NCBI RefSeq assembly: GCF_000009625.1
Contig: NC_002678.2
Location: forward strand, 930,001-994,000
Direction of reading: 5' to 3'
From: Mesorhizobium japonicum MAFF 303099
Lineage (GTDB): Bacteria; Pseudomonadota; Alphaproteobacteria; Rhizobiales; Rhizobiaceae
DNA: 64,000 nt
Position 1 is the stretch's first letter; every line of letters starts with the position of its first letter. Shown piece after piece: positions 55,488 through 63,265 of the stretch. The translations under genes and the position numbers were made by a program. A model generated the notes under the pieces. The model was not told the origin of the DNA. It made no database searches and saw nothing but the letters and a program-made list of their open reading frames with translations.

Positions 55488-55563
55488 GCGGATGTAGCTC
55501 AGTCTGGGAGAGCGCCGGATTTAGATCCGGAGGTCGCAGGTTCGAATCCTGCTGTCTGCACCA
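55488..55563 (+). tRNA. tRNA-like element 1 (abnormal anticodon loop)
   Basis: 76 bases with an encoded CCA. The acceptor stem GCGGATG/TGTCTGC closes only with three G-U pairs. The D arm (GCTC/GAGC) and T arm (GCAGG-TTCGAAT-CCTGC) are standard. The anticodon stem CCGGA/TCCGG leaves a six-base loop TTTAGA instead of seven, so the anticodon is ambiguous: UAG if the last loop base is missing, UUA if the first is. The short variable loop rules out a normal tRNA-Leu. It looks like a tRNA-derived structure or a decayed tRNA, not a working decoder. Confidence 0.6.
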
Positions 55564-55634
55564 CGGATAGCTCAGTTTGGTTAGAGCATCAGACTTATAA
55601 TCTGACTGTCGAAGGTTCGATTCCTTCTCCAACG
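55561..55634 (+). tRNA. tRNA-like element 2 (UAU anticodon, broken acceptor stem)
   Basis: Its first three bases are the CCA end of element 1. The D arm (GCTC/GAGC), anticodon stem TCAGA/TCTGA with loop CTTATAA (anticodon TAT) and T arm GAAGG-TTCGATT-CCTTC are all intact. The acceptor halves (CCACGGA and TCCAACG) pair at only four of seven positions, and no CCA follows. UAU would read AUA (Ile), which bacteria normally read with a lysidine-modified CAU tRNA. This is probably a tRNA-like RNA domain, not an aminoacylated tRNA. Confidence 0.6.
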
Positions 55635-55638
55635 GCCT

Positions 55639-55784
55639 GATAAGCCGACACCTTTGGGTGGTGTTATCTGAAAACGGTCCGGGGACCGGAATGCTGAAGA
55701 CCTGACGGACGGCCGAAGCCTTCGGGCCAAGGCCGTTTCGAAAGGTCTGACGCCATCGGTCGCGGCCAGGCCCGCGGTGACGAT
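55639..55784 (+). ncRNA. Structured non-coding segment between tRNA-like element 2 and the slipin gene
   Basis: Four consecutive hairpins are seen. (1) GATA/TATC plus ACACC/GGTGT with a bulge. (2) CGGTC/GACCG with a CGGG loop. (3) A long stem, AGACCT/AGGTCT, then ACGGCC/GGCCGT, capped by GCC-TTCG-GGC. (4) ATCG/CGAT plus CGCGG/CCGCG. No credible reading frame crosses it. It is either the rest of a longer RNA containing the two tRNA-like parts or the slipin 5' leader. 55785-55980 is also GC-rich and shows nothing else I can name. Confidence 0.5.
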
Positions 55785-55992
55785 CAAGGCGCAGCGTCGC
55801 CGGCAAGGGCGGCTTCGGCCTCCGGCGCCCGCTTCGCTGCCCCGCGATCCGCTCCCGAAGGCCCGCCACGGATCGATGCCACCGGTCCCCGGATCATTCG
55901 TGCCCGGAAGACGATGCGAAACGAGAAACGAAGGGAAGATCGACGCATGAGTTGACGCCTCGCATGGGGCCATGCCCGACAGGAGTAAGACA

Positions 55993-57135
55993 ATGACTGT
56001 TCTCGATAAGGTTCTTGGACGCGAGCGCGTCCTCGTAAGGGAAAACGAACGTGCCCTCACCCTCTACAAGGGTGAGATCAAGGCCGTCCTGATGCCGGGC
56101 GAGCACTGGCTCGCCAACCGGCGCGGCAGCCTGGAAGCGTCACGGCACGACCTGAAGAACCCGGAATTCGTTTCGGCATACGAGAAGGCGTTGTTCGACA
56201 AGCTCCCGGATGTGGCCGCGCGTCATTTCACCGTCGTTCGCACCGGGCGCACGGATGTCGCCATCATCGAGCGTGACGGAAACCTGCACGCCGTTCTGGC
56301 GCCGGACCGCAAGCTCGTGCTGTGGACCGATGCCGGCCCGTGGACGGTGAAGACGGTCGACACCTCGGAGGATCTCGCCATCGATCCGGCAGTCATGCGC
56401 CGGCTCGGCCTGGCCCGGAAGGCGGAGTTGATGTCGGTCCATCCGGTCGTCGACGGCCAGGCGGGGCTGCTGTTCGTCGACGGTGTCCTGGTCCGGACAT
56501 TGACGGCGGGCGTGCATGGCTTCTGGAACGTCGGACGCATGGTGCAGGTGAAGGTCGTCGACCTCAAGCGTCAGTCGCTCGACGTCGCCGGGCAGGAAGT
56601 GCTGACAAAGGATCGCGTGACGATCCGCGTCAACATCGCAGCCGAATACCGGGTCGTCGACCCGGTCAAGGCGGTGAGCGCCGTGAAGGACTTCTCCGAA
56701 GCCCTGTATCGCGCCCTGCAGTACGCCTTCCGCAAGACGCTGGGCGCGCTGACGCTCGACCAAATCCTCGAAAAGAAGGTGACGGTCGACGAGGAAGCGG
56801 CGGCCAAGGTCCGTGCCGACATGGCCGAGATCGGTGTCGAGGTCAGCGATATCGCCCTCAAGGATGTGATCCTGCCGGGCGAGATGCGCGAGATCCTCAA
56901 CCAGGTGGTCTCGGCCGAAAAGCAGGCCGAGGCCAACATCATCCGTCGGCGCGAGGAGACGAACGCCACGCGTTCCCTGCTCAACACGGCCAGGGTGATG
57001 GCGGAGAACCCGGTGATGCTGCGGCTGAAGGAGCTCGAGGCTCTGGAAACCATCGCCGGCAAGGTCGAGCGGCTGACCGTCCACAACGGAACGGGCGGAC
57101 TCCTGAACGACCTGGTCAAGCTCCGTGACAGCTGA
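55993..57135 (+). CDS. Slipin-type SPFH/band-7 protein
   Basis: 380 residues from ATG 55993 with an AGGAG site at 55981. The N-terminal part (about 1-165) has no strong membrane helix and contains repeated beta elements. The SPFH domain follows: GVHGFWNVGRMVQVKVVDLK, then VLTKDRVTIRVNIAAEYRVV and LTLDQILEKKVTVDEEAAAK. It ends in a helical region (EKQAEANIIRRREETNATRS). Slipins are membrane-scaffold proteins. Bacterial slipins of this kind occur, as I recall, in RtcB/Ro-type RNA-repair operons; here the gene follows tRNA-like elements, but no rtcB or rtcR is in the window. A palindrome ends the unit. Confidence 0.85.
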   Translation: MTVLDKVLGRERVLVRENERALTLYKGEIKAVLMPGEHWLANRRGSLEASRHDLKNPEFVSAYEKALFDKLPDVAARHFTVVRTGRTDVAIIERDGNLHAVLAPDRKLVLWTDAGPWTVKTVDTSEDLAIDPAVMRRLGLARKAELMSVHPVVDGQAGLLFVDGVLVRTLTAGVHGFWNVGRMVQVKVVDLKRQSLDVAGQEVLTKDRVTIRVNIAAEYRVVDPVKAVSAVKDFSEALYRALQYAFRKTLGALTLDQILEKKVTVDEEAAAKVRADMAEIGVEVSDIALKDVILPGEMREILNQVVSAEKQAEANIIRRREETNATRSLLNTARVMAENPVMLRLKELEALETIAGKVERLTVHNGTGGLLNDLVKLRDS

Positions 57136-57184
57136 TGCATGTCGCCCAAAAGTGGTTCCCGGTTTTGGGAAAACGACGTGCATC
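57134..57184. repeat. Palindromic repeat (CCCAAAA type), copy B
   Basis: GATGCATGTCG + CCCAAAA pairs with TTTTGGG + CGACGTGCATC around AGTGGTTCCCGG-type loop sequence. It begins at the slipin stop codon. The design matches copy A at 44801 (AAAAGTGG.....CCGGTTTT core), but the outer stem differs while still pairing, showing compensatory change. Confidence 0.8.
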
Positions 57185-57211
57185 GAAACAACGGCTAACC
57201 TGACGTAATGG

Positions 57212-57242
57212 GAAGGGCCGCCGGGTTGACCGGCGGCCCTTC
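57212..57242. terminator. Strong hairpin terminator downstream of the slipin gene
   Basis: GAAGGGCCGCCGG/CCGGCGGCCCTTC, a perfect 13-bp stem with loop GTTGA, followed by TTGCGTTTC. It separates the slipin unit from the lipid A cluster. Confidence 0.8.
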
Positions 57243-57368
57243 TTGCGTTTCTTGGGCGCGCTCCCCATCTGCGCCCGGACTATCAGGCCTTTTCCTGCCG
57301 GGAAAAACCGATTAGACAGCGCCCAAACAGGATGCGGACAGATTCCGCCCGCAAAGAAGGAAAAGCCC

Positions 57369-57650
57369 TTGTCCACCACGTTCGACAAAGTCGCCAAGAT
57401 CATTGCCGACACCAGCGAGATCGATATCGACACCATCACGCCCGAGAGCCACACGATCGACGATCTCGGCATCGACAGCCTCGATTTTCTCGACATCGTC
57501 TTTGCCATCGACAAGGAATTCGGCATCAAGGTGCCGCTGGAAAAGTGGACCCAGGAAGTCAATGACGGCAAGGCTTCGACCGACGACTACTTCGTCATGA
57601 AGAACCTGTGCGCCAAGATCGACGCGCTGGTCGCCGCCAAGACCGCCTGA
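57369..57650 (+). CDS. acpXL: AcpXL, acyl carrier protein for very-long-chain lipid A acyl groups
   Basis: 93 residues, the known AcpXL length. It starts at TTG 57369 after AAGGAAAAG; no ATG or GTG in frame fits. The phosphopantetheine serine is Ser37 in [13 protein letters not shown]. It is longer than housekeeping ACP, with a C-terminal extension ([20 protein letters not shown]). It carries the 27- or 28-carbon hydroxy-acyl chain made by the downstream enzymes to lipid A. Confidence 0.93.
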   Translation: MSTTFDKVAKIIADTSEIDIDTITPESHTIDDLGIDSLDFLDIVFAIDKEFGIKVPLEKWTQEVNDGKASTDDYFVMKNLCAKIDALVAAKTA

Positions 57651-57705
57651 CGTAGTTGAGCGCGCGACCTTGACGCGCTTTGCCGCCTGACCCACAAAGC
57701 CGCCC

Positions 57706-58896
57706 ATGAGTAGCCCCTGCGACGTCGTCATCACTGGTATCGGCCTTGTCTCCTCGCTGGGAGAAGGCCCTGACGCCCACTGGCAGAAACTCGCGCAACC
57801 GGGCCTGCAGCCGGTGCTCGAAGCCGCGCGCTTCGCGCCCTATACCGTTCATCCGCTGCCGGAGATCGACTGGAACCTGCAGATCGCCAAGCGTGGCGAT
57901 CAGCGGCAGATGGAGACGTGGCAACGGCTTGGCACCTATGCCGCCGGCCTGGCGCTCGATGACGCCGGCATCAAGGGCAATGACGAGCTTTGCACGACCA
58001 TGGACATGGTGGTGGCCGCCGGCGGCGGCGAGCGCGACGAGGCGGTCGACGCCGCTATCCTCGCCGCCTCGGAAAGCCGCAACGACCGCGACGTGCTGCT
58101 CAACGAGAAGCTGACCACCGAATTGCGGCCGACCTTGTTCCTCGCGCAGCTTTCCAACCTTCTCGCCGGCAACATCTCCATCGTCCATAAGGTGACGGGC
58201 TCCTCGCGCACCTTCATGGGCGAGGAAGGCGCAGGTGTTTCCGCCGTCGAGACGGCCGCGGCGCGCATCCGCTCGGGCCAGTCGACGCACGTGCTGGTCG
58301 GCGGCGCTTTCCAGACCGAACATTCCGATATGCTGCTCGGTTACGAGCTCGCCGGCTATCTGCATCGCGGCCCCTGGAAGCCTGTCTGGCAACGGCAGGG
58401 CGCCGAGGGCGGCGGCGTGGTCTCGGGCTCCGGCGGCGCCTTCCTGGTGCTGGAACAGCGCGAACACGCGGAAAGCCGTGGGCGCAAAATCTATGCCGAG
58501 CTCGGACCGGTCGTCTCAGGGCGGGCCAGGCGGTCGCGCGGAGAACTCGACGCCGAGATCGCCGGATTGCTCGGCGCGGCGGCCCTGCCGAACGGCAAGC
58601 TGCTGGCGCTTTCGGGTGCCTCGGGCGCGCATGCGGCAACGTCAGCCGAGAAAACAGCGCTCGATGCCAATCCGGCAATATCAGCACGCGGCTTCTCGAC
58701 ACTGACCGGGCACATGAAGGAAGCGCAGTTTCCGTTCGCCGTGGCGCTTGCCGCACTCGCCGTCGACCGCAAGGCCGCCTACCCCGTCTTCGATGCCGCA
58801 GCCGAAAAGCCGTTTGAGGGCATTCCCGCAAGCGTCCTTGCAACGGCGATCGGCTATCACCAATTCGAGGGCATGGCGCTGGTCAAGTCGACGTAA
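57706..58896 (+). CDS. FabF2XL, ketosynthase-like subunit lacking the active-site cysteine
   Basis: 396 residues of the beta-ketoacyl-ACP synthase fold. Where the TAC-S-G nucleophile motif should be, the sequence reads SSRTFMGEEGAGVSAVE (166-182), with no Cys. It therefore resembles a chain-length-factor partner rather than an independent condensing enzyme. It sits directly before the complete ketosynthase gene, with which it probably forms a heterodimer. Starts 55 bp after acpXL. Confidence 0.88.
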   Translation: MSSPCDVVITGIGLVSSLGEGPDAHWQKLAQPGLQPVLEAARFAPYTVHPLPEIDWNLQIAKRGDQRQMETWQRLGTYAAGLALDDAGIKGNDELCTTMDMVVAAGGGERDEAVDAAILAASESRNDRDVLLNEKLTTELRPTLFLAQLSNLLAGNISIVHKVTGSSRTFMGEEGAGVSAVETAAARIRSGQSTHVLVGGAFQTEHSDMLLGYELAGYLHRGPWKPVWQRQGAEGGGVVSGSGGAFLVLEQREHAESRGRKIYAELGPVVSGRARRSRGELDAEIAGLLGAAALPNGKLLALSGASGAHAATSAEKTALDANPAISARGFSTLTGHMKEAQFPFAVALAALAVDRKAAYPVFDAAAEKPFEGIPASVLATAIGYHQFEGMALVKST

Positions 58897-58944
58897 GGCG
58901 GCGCCCGCCATGTTGTTAGAGACAAACCGCCCGAGGGCTTCCCG

Positions 58945-60216
58945 ATGACCAATTTCAGAGATCACATGGGCAGGCCCGTCGTCGCCGTCACCGGTATCGG
59001 CGTGGTCACTTCGCTCGGCGTCGGCAAGGCTGACAATTGGGCGGCGCTGACCTCGGGCAAGTCGGGCATCCACCCGATCACCCGCTTTCCGGTCGATCAT
59101 CTCAACACCCGCATTTCCGGCATGGTCGACTTCCTGGACTCAAGCTCGAAGGGCGCCAGCCCCCTGACCTACGAGTTGGCCGAAACCGCCGCGCATGAAG
59201 CCGTGGCCGAATCCGGTCTCGATTCCAGCGATTTCGGCGGGCCTCTCTTCCTCGCCTCGCCACCGGTCGAGCTCGACTGGCACGAACGCTTCTCGCTCTA
59301 CAATTCCGACAAGCAGGATGCTGGCGCCGAACGGTTGCTTCGCGTGGCCCGCGCGCTGAAGGAGCTCGACATTTTCGAGACCACTCAGTTCGGCTCGATC
59401 GCCGACCGGCTCGCCGACCGTTTCGGCACGCGCGGCCTGCCTATCACGCTGTCGACCGCCTGTGCCTCCGGCGCCACCGCCATCCAGCTCGGCGTCGAGG
59501 CGATCCGCCGCGGCGAATGCGACCGGGCGCTGTCGATCGGCGCCGACGGTTCGGCGACCGCCGAGGCGCTGATCCGCTTCTCGCTGCTGTCGGCGCTGTC
59601 GACCCACAATGACATCCCGGAAAAGGCGTCAAAACCGTTTTCCAAGGACCGCGATGGTTTTGTCCTCGCCGAAGGTTCGGGCGCGCTGGTGCTGGAATCG
59701 CTGGAGGCAGCCCTTGCCCGTGACGCCACCGTTCTTGGCATTCTGCGCGGCTGCGGCGAAAAGGCCGATGATTTCCACCGCACCCGCTCCAAGCCTGACG
59801 GTTCGCCGGCAATCGCGGCGGTTCGCGCCGCCCTTGCCGATGCGGGCCTGAGCAAGGACGAGATCGACTACGTCAACGCCCATGGCACCTCGACGCCGGA
59901 AAACGACAAGATGGAGCACCTGTCGCTGTCGACCGTGTTCGGCGAGCGCATCAGCTCGATGCCGGTCTCGTCGAACAAGTCGATGATCGGCCACACGCTG
60001 TCGGCGGCAGGCGCCGTCGAGGCAGCGTTCTCGCTGATGACAATGCGCGAAGGCGTCATTCCACCGACCATCAATTACGACAATCCCGACCCGGCGATCG
60101 TGCTCGACGTGGTGCCCAACAAGAAGCGCAATGCCGAGGTTCGCAGCGTTCTGTCGAACTCCTTCGGCTTCGGCGGCCAGAACACTTGCCTTGTCATGGC
60201 GCGGGAACCGGTCTAA
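58945..60216 (+). CDS. FabF1XL, beta-ketoacyl-ACP synthase
   Basis: 423 residues with the complete KAS II triad: Cys173 in LSTACASGATAIQ, His in NAHGTSTPEND and His in KSMIGHTLSAAGAVEA. It elongates the acyl chain on AcpXL with the cysteine-less partner encoded upstream. 48 bp after that gene, same operon. Confidence 0.93.
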   Translation: MTNFRDHMGRPVVAVTGIGVVTSLGVGKADNWAALTSGKSGIHPITRFPVDHLNTRISGMVDFLDSSSKGASPLTYELAETAAHEAVAESGLDSSDFGGPLFLASPPVELDWHERFSLYNSDKQDAGAERLLRVARALKELDIFETTQFGSIADRLADRFGTRGLPITLSTACASGATAIQLGVEAIRRGECDRALSIGADGSATAEALIRFSLLSALSTHNDIPEKASKPFSKDRDGFVLAEGSGALVLESLEAALARDATVLGILRGCGEKADDFHRTRSKPDGSPAIAAVRAALADAGLSKDEIDYVNAHGTSTPENDKMEHLSLSTVFGERISSMPVSSNKSMIGHTLSAAGAVEAAFSLMTMREGVIPPTINYDNPDPAIVLDVVPNKKRNAEVRSVLSNSFGFGGQNTCLVMAREPV

Positions 60217-60253
60217 GCGAGCCACTTCCGCTCGAACAGAACCGACAGGCCTT

Positions 60254-61282
60254 ATGCGCGCACTGCAACTTATCGAGGACCGCCGTCTTGAAACGGTGGA
60301 CCTGCCGCCTCCCCCGCCACCCGCGCTCGGCGAAGTCACGCTGCGCATCAGGGCGGTGGCGCTGAACCACATCGACGTCTGGGGCTGGCGCGGCATGGCC
60401 TTCGCCAAGCGCAAGCTGCCGCTGGTCGTCGGCGCCGAAGCCTCCGGCGAGGTCGAGGCGGTCGGCCCCGGCGTGTCCAGCCTGCTGCCCGGACAATTGG
60501 TGTCGATCTATGGCGCGCGCACCTGCGGCCTTTGCCGTGCCTGCCGCGAAGGCCGCGACAATCTTTGCGAACATGTTTCCGGGGTCCACGGCTTCCACCT
60601 CGACGGGTTTGCGCAGGAGAAGATCAACCTGCCGGCGCGCCTGTTGGTCCCCGCCCCGCCCGGCGTGAGCGACATCGGCGCCGCGGTGGCCCCCGTCACC
60701 TTCGGCACGGTCGAGCACATGCTGTTCGACAACGCCAGGCTTCAGCCGGGCGAAACCATCCTCGTCCATGCCGGCGGCTCCGGCATTGGCTCGGCGGCGA
60801 TCCAGCTGGCCAAGCGGATGGGCTGCACCATTATCACCACCGTCGGTTCCAACGACAAGATCGACAAGGCCAAGGCGCTCGGCGCCGACCACGTCATCAA
60901 CTACCGCGAAGACCGCTTCGAAGGCGTCGTGCGCAAGCTAACCAAGAAGAAGGGCGTCGACGTCGTCTTCGAACATGTCGGCGCCGACACCTTTGCCGGC
61001 TCGATGCTGTGCCTGAAGCGCGGCGGCCGCCTAGTGACCTGCGGCTCGACATCAGGCGTGTCGACGCAAATCAACCTGATGCAGCTCTTCCAGCAGCAAT
61101 TGAAGCTGCTCGGCTCCTTCGGCTGCCGCATGGAGAACATGGCCAACGCCATGCAGAAAATGGCGGCGGGACAGGTCGCGCCGGTCATCGACACCGAAGT
61201 CGGCTTCGACGATATCGACGCAGCGCTAAAGCGCATGGAAGGCCGCGACGTCTTCGGCAAGATCATCCTGCGCGTCGCCTGA
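60254..61282 (+). CDS. AdhXL, zinc-binding alcohol dehydrogenase-like reductase of the lipid A cluster
   Basis: 342 residues from ATG 60254; the open frame upstream overlaps fabF1XL and is ignored. Medium-chain dehydrogenase fold: ALNHIDVWGWRG, a cysteine-rich lobe CGLCRACREGRDNLC, and the nucleotide motif HAGGSGIGSAAIQLA. In Rhizobium the matching gene (adh2XL) is part of the very-long-chain acyl cluster; a reductase step is inferred. Its stop is 4 bp before the lpxXL start. Confidence 0.9.
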   Translation: MRALQLIEDRRLETVDLPPPPPPALGEVTLRIRAVALNHIDVWGWRGMAFAKRKLPLVVGAEASGEVEAVGPGVSSLLPGQLVSIYGARTCGLCRACREGRDNLCEHVSGVHGFHLDGFAQEKINLPARLLVPAPPGVSDIGAAVAPVTFGTVEHMLFDNARLQPGETILVHAGGSGIGSAAIQLAKRMGCTIITTVGSNDKIDKAKALGADHVINYREDRFEGVVRKLTKKKGVDVVFEHVGADTFAGSMLCLKRGGRLVTCGSTSGVSTQINLMQLFQQQLKLLGSFGCRMENMANAMQKMAAGQVAPVIDTEVGFDDIDAALKRMEGRDVFGKIILRVA

Positions 61283-61286
61283 GGCC

Positions 61287-62282
61287 TTGACTCCGGTGCT
61301 CAAGAAGTTTCGCCGCGATCTCAGGTTTCGCTATGGCAGGCAGCTGCGCCAGCTGAACTACTGGCTGGTTGCGCGGGCGGCGATGATCATCATTTCGGTG
61401 CTGCGCCTGCTGCCGGTCGACAGCGCGCTGAATTTCGCCGACCGCGTCGCGCGCTTCATTGGTCCCAAGGTCGGACGCCATCAGGTCGCCATCGGTAATT
61501 TGCGCAAGGCCTATCCGGAAAAGAGCGAGGACGAAATCCAGGCCATCGCCTCCGATATGTGGGGCAACATGGCCCGCCTTGCCGCCGAATACATCTTCCT
61601 CGATGCCCTGTTCGACTATGACCCGGCCGCCAGCAAGCCCGGCCGCGTCGAGGTCAAGGGAATAGAGCATTTCGTCGAGATCGCCGCCGAAAAGCAGCCG
61701 CACATCGTCTTCACCGGCCATCTCGGCAATTTCGAGCTGCTGCCGGTAGCGGCGGCGACCTTCGGCATGAACATCACGGCGCTGTTTCGTCCGCCGAACA
61801 ACCCCTATCTTGCCGACTACATCCTCTCGACGCGGCGCTCGACCATGGGGGCGCTCCTGCCGTCGATGGCCGGCGCCTCATTCGCATTGGCCGGAGTGCT
61901 GGAAAACGGCGGCAATATCGGCGTCCTTGTCGACCAGAAATTCTCCAACGGCCTGGACACGACATTCTTCGGCCGCCCCTGCCAGAGCAACCGTGTACTG
62001 GGCACGCTTGCCCGACACTATGACTGCGACGTCTATCCGGCGCGTTGCATCAGATTGCCAGGCAATCGCTTCCGCCTCGAGATCGAGGACAGACTGGTCT
62101 TGCCGCGCACCGCCGACGGCAGCGTCGACGTCCACGCCACCACCCAGATGTTGAACGACGTGGTCGAGCGCTGGGTGCGCGAGGATCCCGGCCAGTGGAT
62201 GTGGTTCCACAAAAGGTGGGAGATCAGCAACTCGCGGCGTAAAAAGCAGCCGCAGGCAAAGACGCCGGCCGCGAACAGCTGA
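61287..62282 (+). CDS. lpxXL: LpxXL, very-long-chain lipid A acyltransferase
   Basis: 331 residues of the LpxL/HtrB family, starting at TTG 61287. The catalytic HX4(D/E) motif is GHLGNFE, and the N-terminal membrane anchor is AAMIIISVLRLLPVDSALNF. It transfers the long hydroxy-acyl chain from AcpXL to lipid A at the inner membrane. Tight 4-bp spacing after adhXL confirms the operon. Confidence 0.92.
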   Translation: MTPVLKKFRRDLRFRYGRQLRQLNYWLVARAAMIIISVLRLLPVDSALNFADRVARFIGPKVGRHQVAIGNLRKAYPEKSEDEIQAIASDMWGNMARLAAEYIFLDALFDYDPAASKPGRVEVKGIEHFVEIAAEKQPHIVFTGHLGNFELLPVAAATFGMNITALFRPPNNPYLADYILSTRRSTMGALLPSMAGASFALAGVLENGGNIGVLVDQKFSNGLDTTFFGRPCQSNRVLGTLARHYDCDVYPARCIRLPGNRFRLEIEDRLVLPRTADGSVDVHATTQMLNDVVERWVREDPGQWMWFHKRWEISNSRRKKQPQAKTPAANS

Positions 62283-62401
62283 TCTCCCCCGCTGCAGTGT
62301 TTGCCGCTGCCATTTCCGGCACTCATGGGCCTGCGATCCAGACATTCGTAACGTTACTGGTCAGGGAATCTTAAACGACCAGGGCGCACATACCCCAGGA
62401 G

Positions 62402-63265
62402 ATGTTCATCGACTGGGATGGAGCCCGTGGCATGACGAATATCGAAATGCCGCGCCTGGATCGGGATGGCCTCGAAGATCGTTCCTTCGGCCGTTTTGGC
62501 CGGGCATGGTCCCATATCCGTCAGAATGGCTTGCTGGAGCCGCTCAGGCTTGTCCATCGGCATGGCCTCGGCGCGAGCCTTGGCTTCGTCCAGCGTAACA
62601 TCAGGCATATGCTCGCCGACCGTATCGCCCGGAAATGGGATCGCCGGCACGGCGTCGATACGGCCGGCTCGATTCAGCTCGGCGCCCTTAATGTCGTCGG
62701 CCCGCACCGCGCCATGGGCAATGAAGCCGTCTGCACGTCGCCCAGAACCTTCGACTTCATCATGAAGTCGCTGCCCCGCGATCTCCACAACCATACGTTC
62801 ATCGACATCGGCTCTGGAAAATCGCGAACCCTGCTGCTGGCCTCGCACTATCCGTTCGCCGAGATCATCGGCGTGGAGTTCGCACGCGAACTGGTGGACA
62901 TCGCCCGAAGCAACATCGAGCGCTTCCGCGACCCGTCGCAGAAGTGCCGGGCGCTCAGCGTCGTCGAGGCCGATGCGGCGGCCTACGATTTTCCCCAAGT
63001 GCCCCTGGTGGTCTATTTCTACAATCCCTTCTCGAAGGACGTCTTCGACATCGTCCTGATGAATCTCGTGTCGTCGCTCGAACGCCACCCGAGGGATTGC
63101 GTCATCGTCTATGGCAGCTCAAGCCATCGCGCGATCGACTGGGCAAGGCCAGCCATCCGCGAAACCGGTATTTTCCGGGAATTGGCCGTGCTAGCGATGC
63201 CCGGCTTCCTCGATGCGGTTCGCACCATCGACTATGCGGTCTTCCAGGTTCAGGCTGCAGTGTAA
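62402..63265 (+). CDS. Class I SAM-dependent methyltransferase
   Basis: 287 residues from ATG 62402 (AGGAG leader); ATG 62432 is an alternative. The cofactor motif is HTFIDIGSGKSRTLLLASHY, with acidic motif IIGVEFA, then VVEADAAAYDF and VPLVVYFYNPFS. The substrate is unknown. It follows lpxXL by 119 bp and converges on the flavin-monooxygenase-like gene, overlapping by 16 bp. Confidence 0.82.
   Translation: MFIDWDGARGMTNIEMPRLDRDGLEDRSFGRFGRAWSHIRQNGLLEPLRLVHRHGLGASLGFVQRNIRHMLADRIARKWDRRHGVDTAGSIQLGALNVVGPHRAMGNEAVCTSPRTFDFIMKSLPRDLHNHTFIDIGSGKSRTLLLASHYPFAEIIGVEFARELVDIARSNIERFRDPSQKCRALSVVEADAAAYDFPQVPLVVYFYNPFSKDVFDIVLMNLVSSLERHPRDCVIVYGSSSHRAIDWARPAIRETGIFRELAVLAMPGFLDAVRTIDYAVFQVQAAV

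Noticed and set aside
55488..55563. Calling element 1 a normal tRNA-Leu(UAG)
   Set aside because: The variable loop is far too short for tRNA-Leu and the anticodon loop has six bases.
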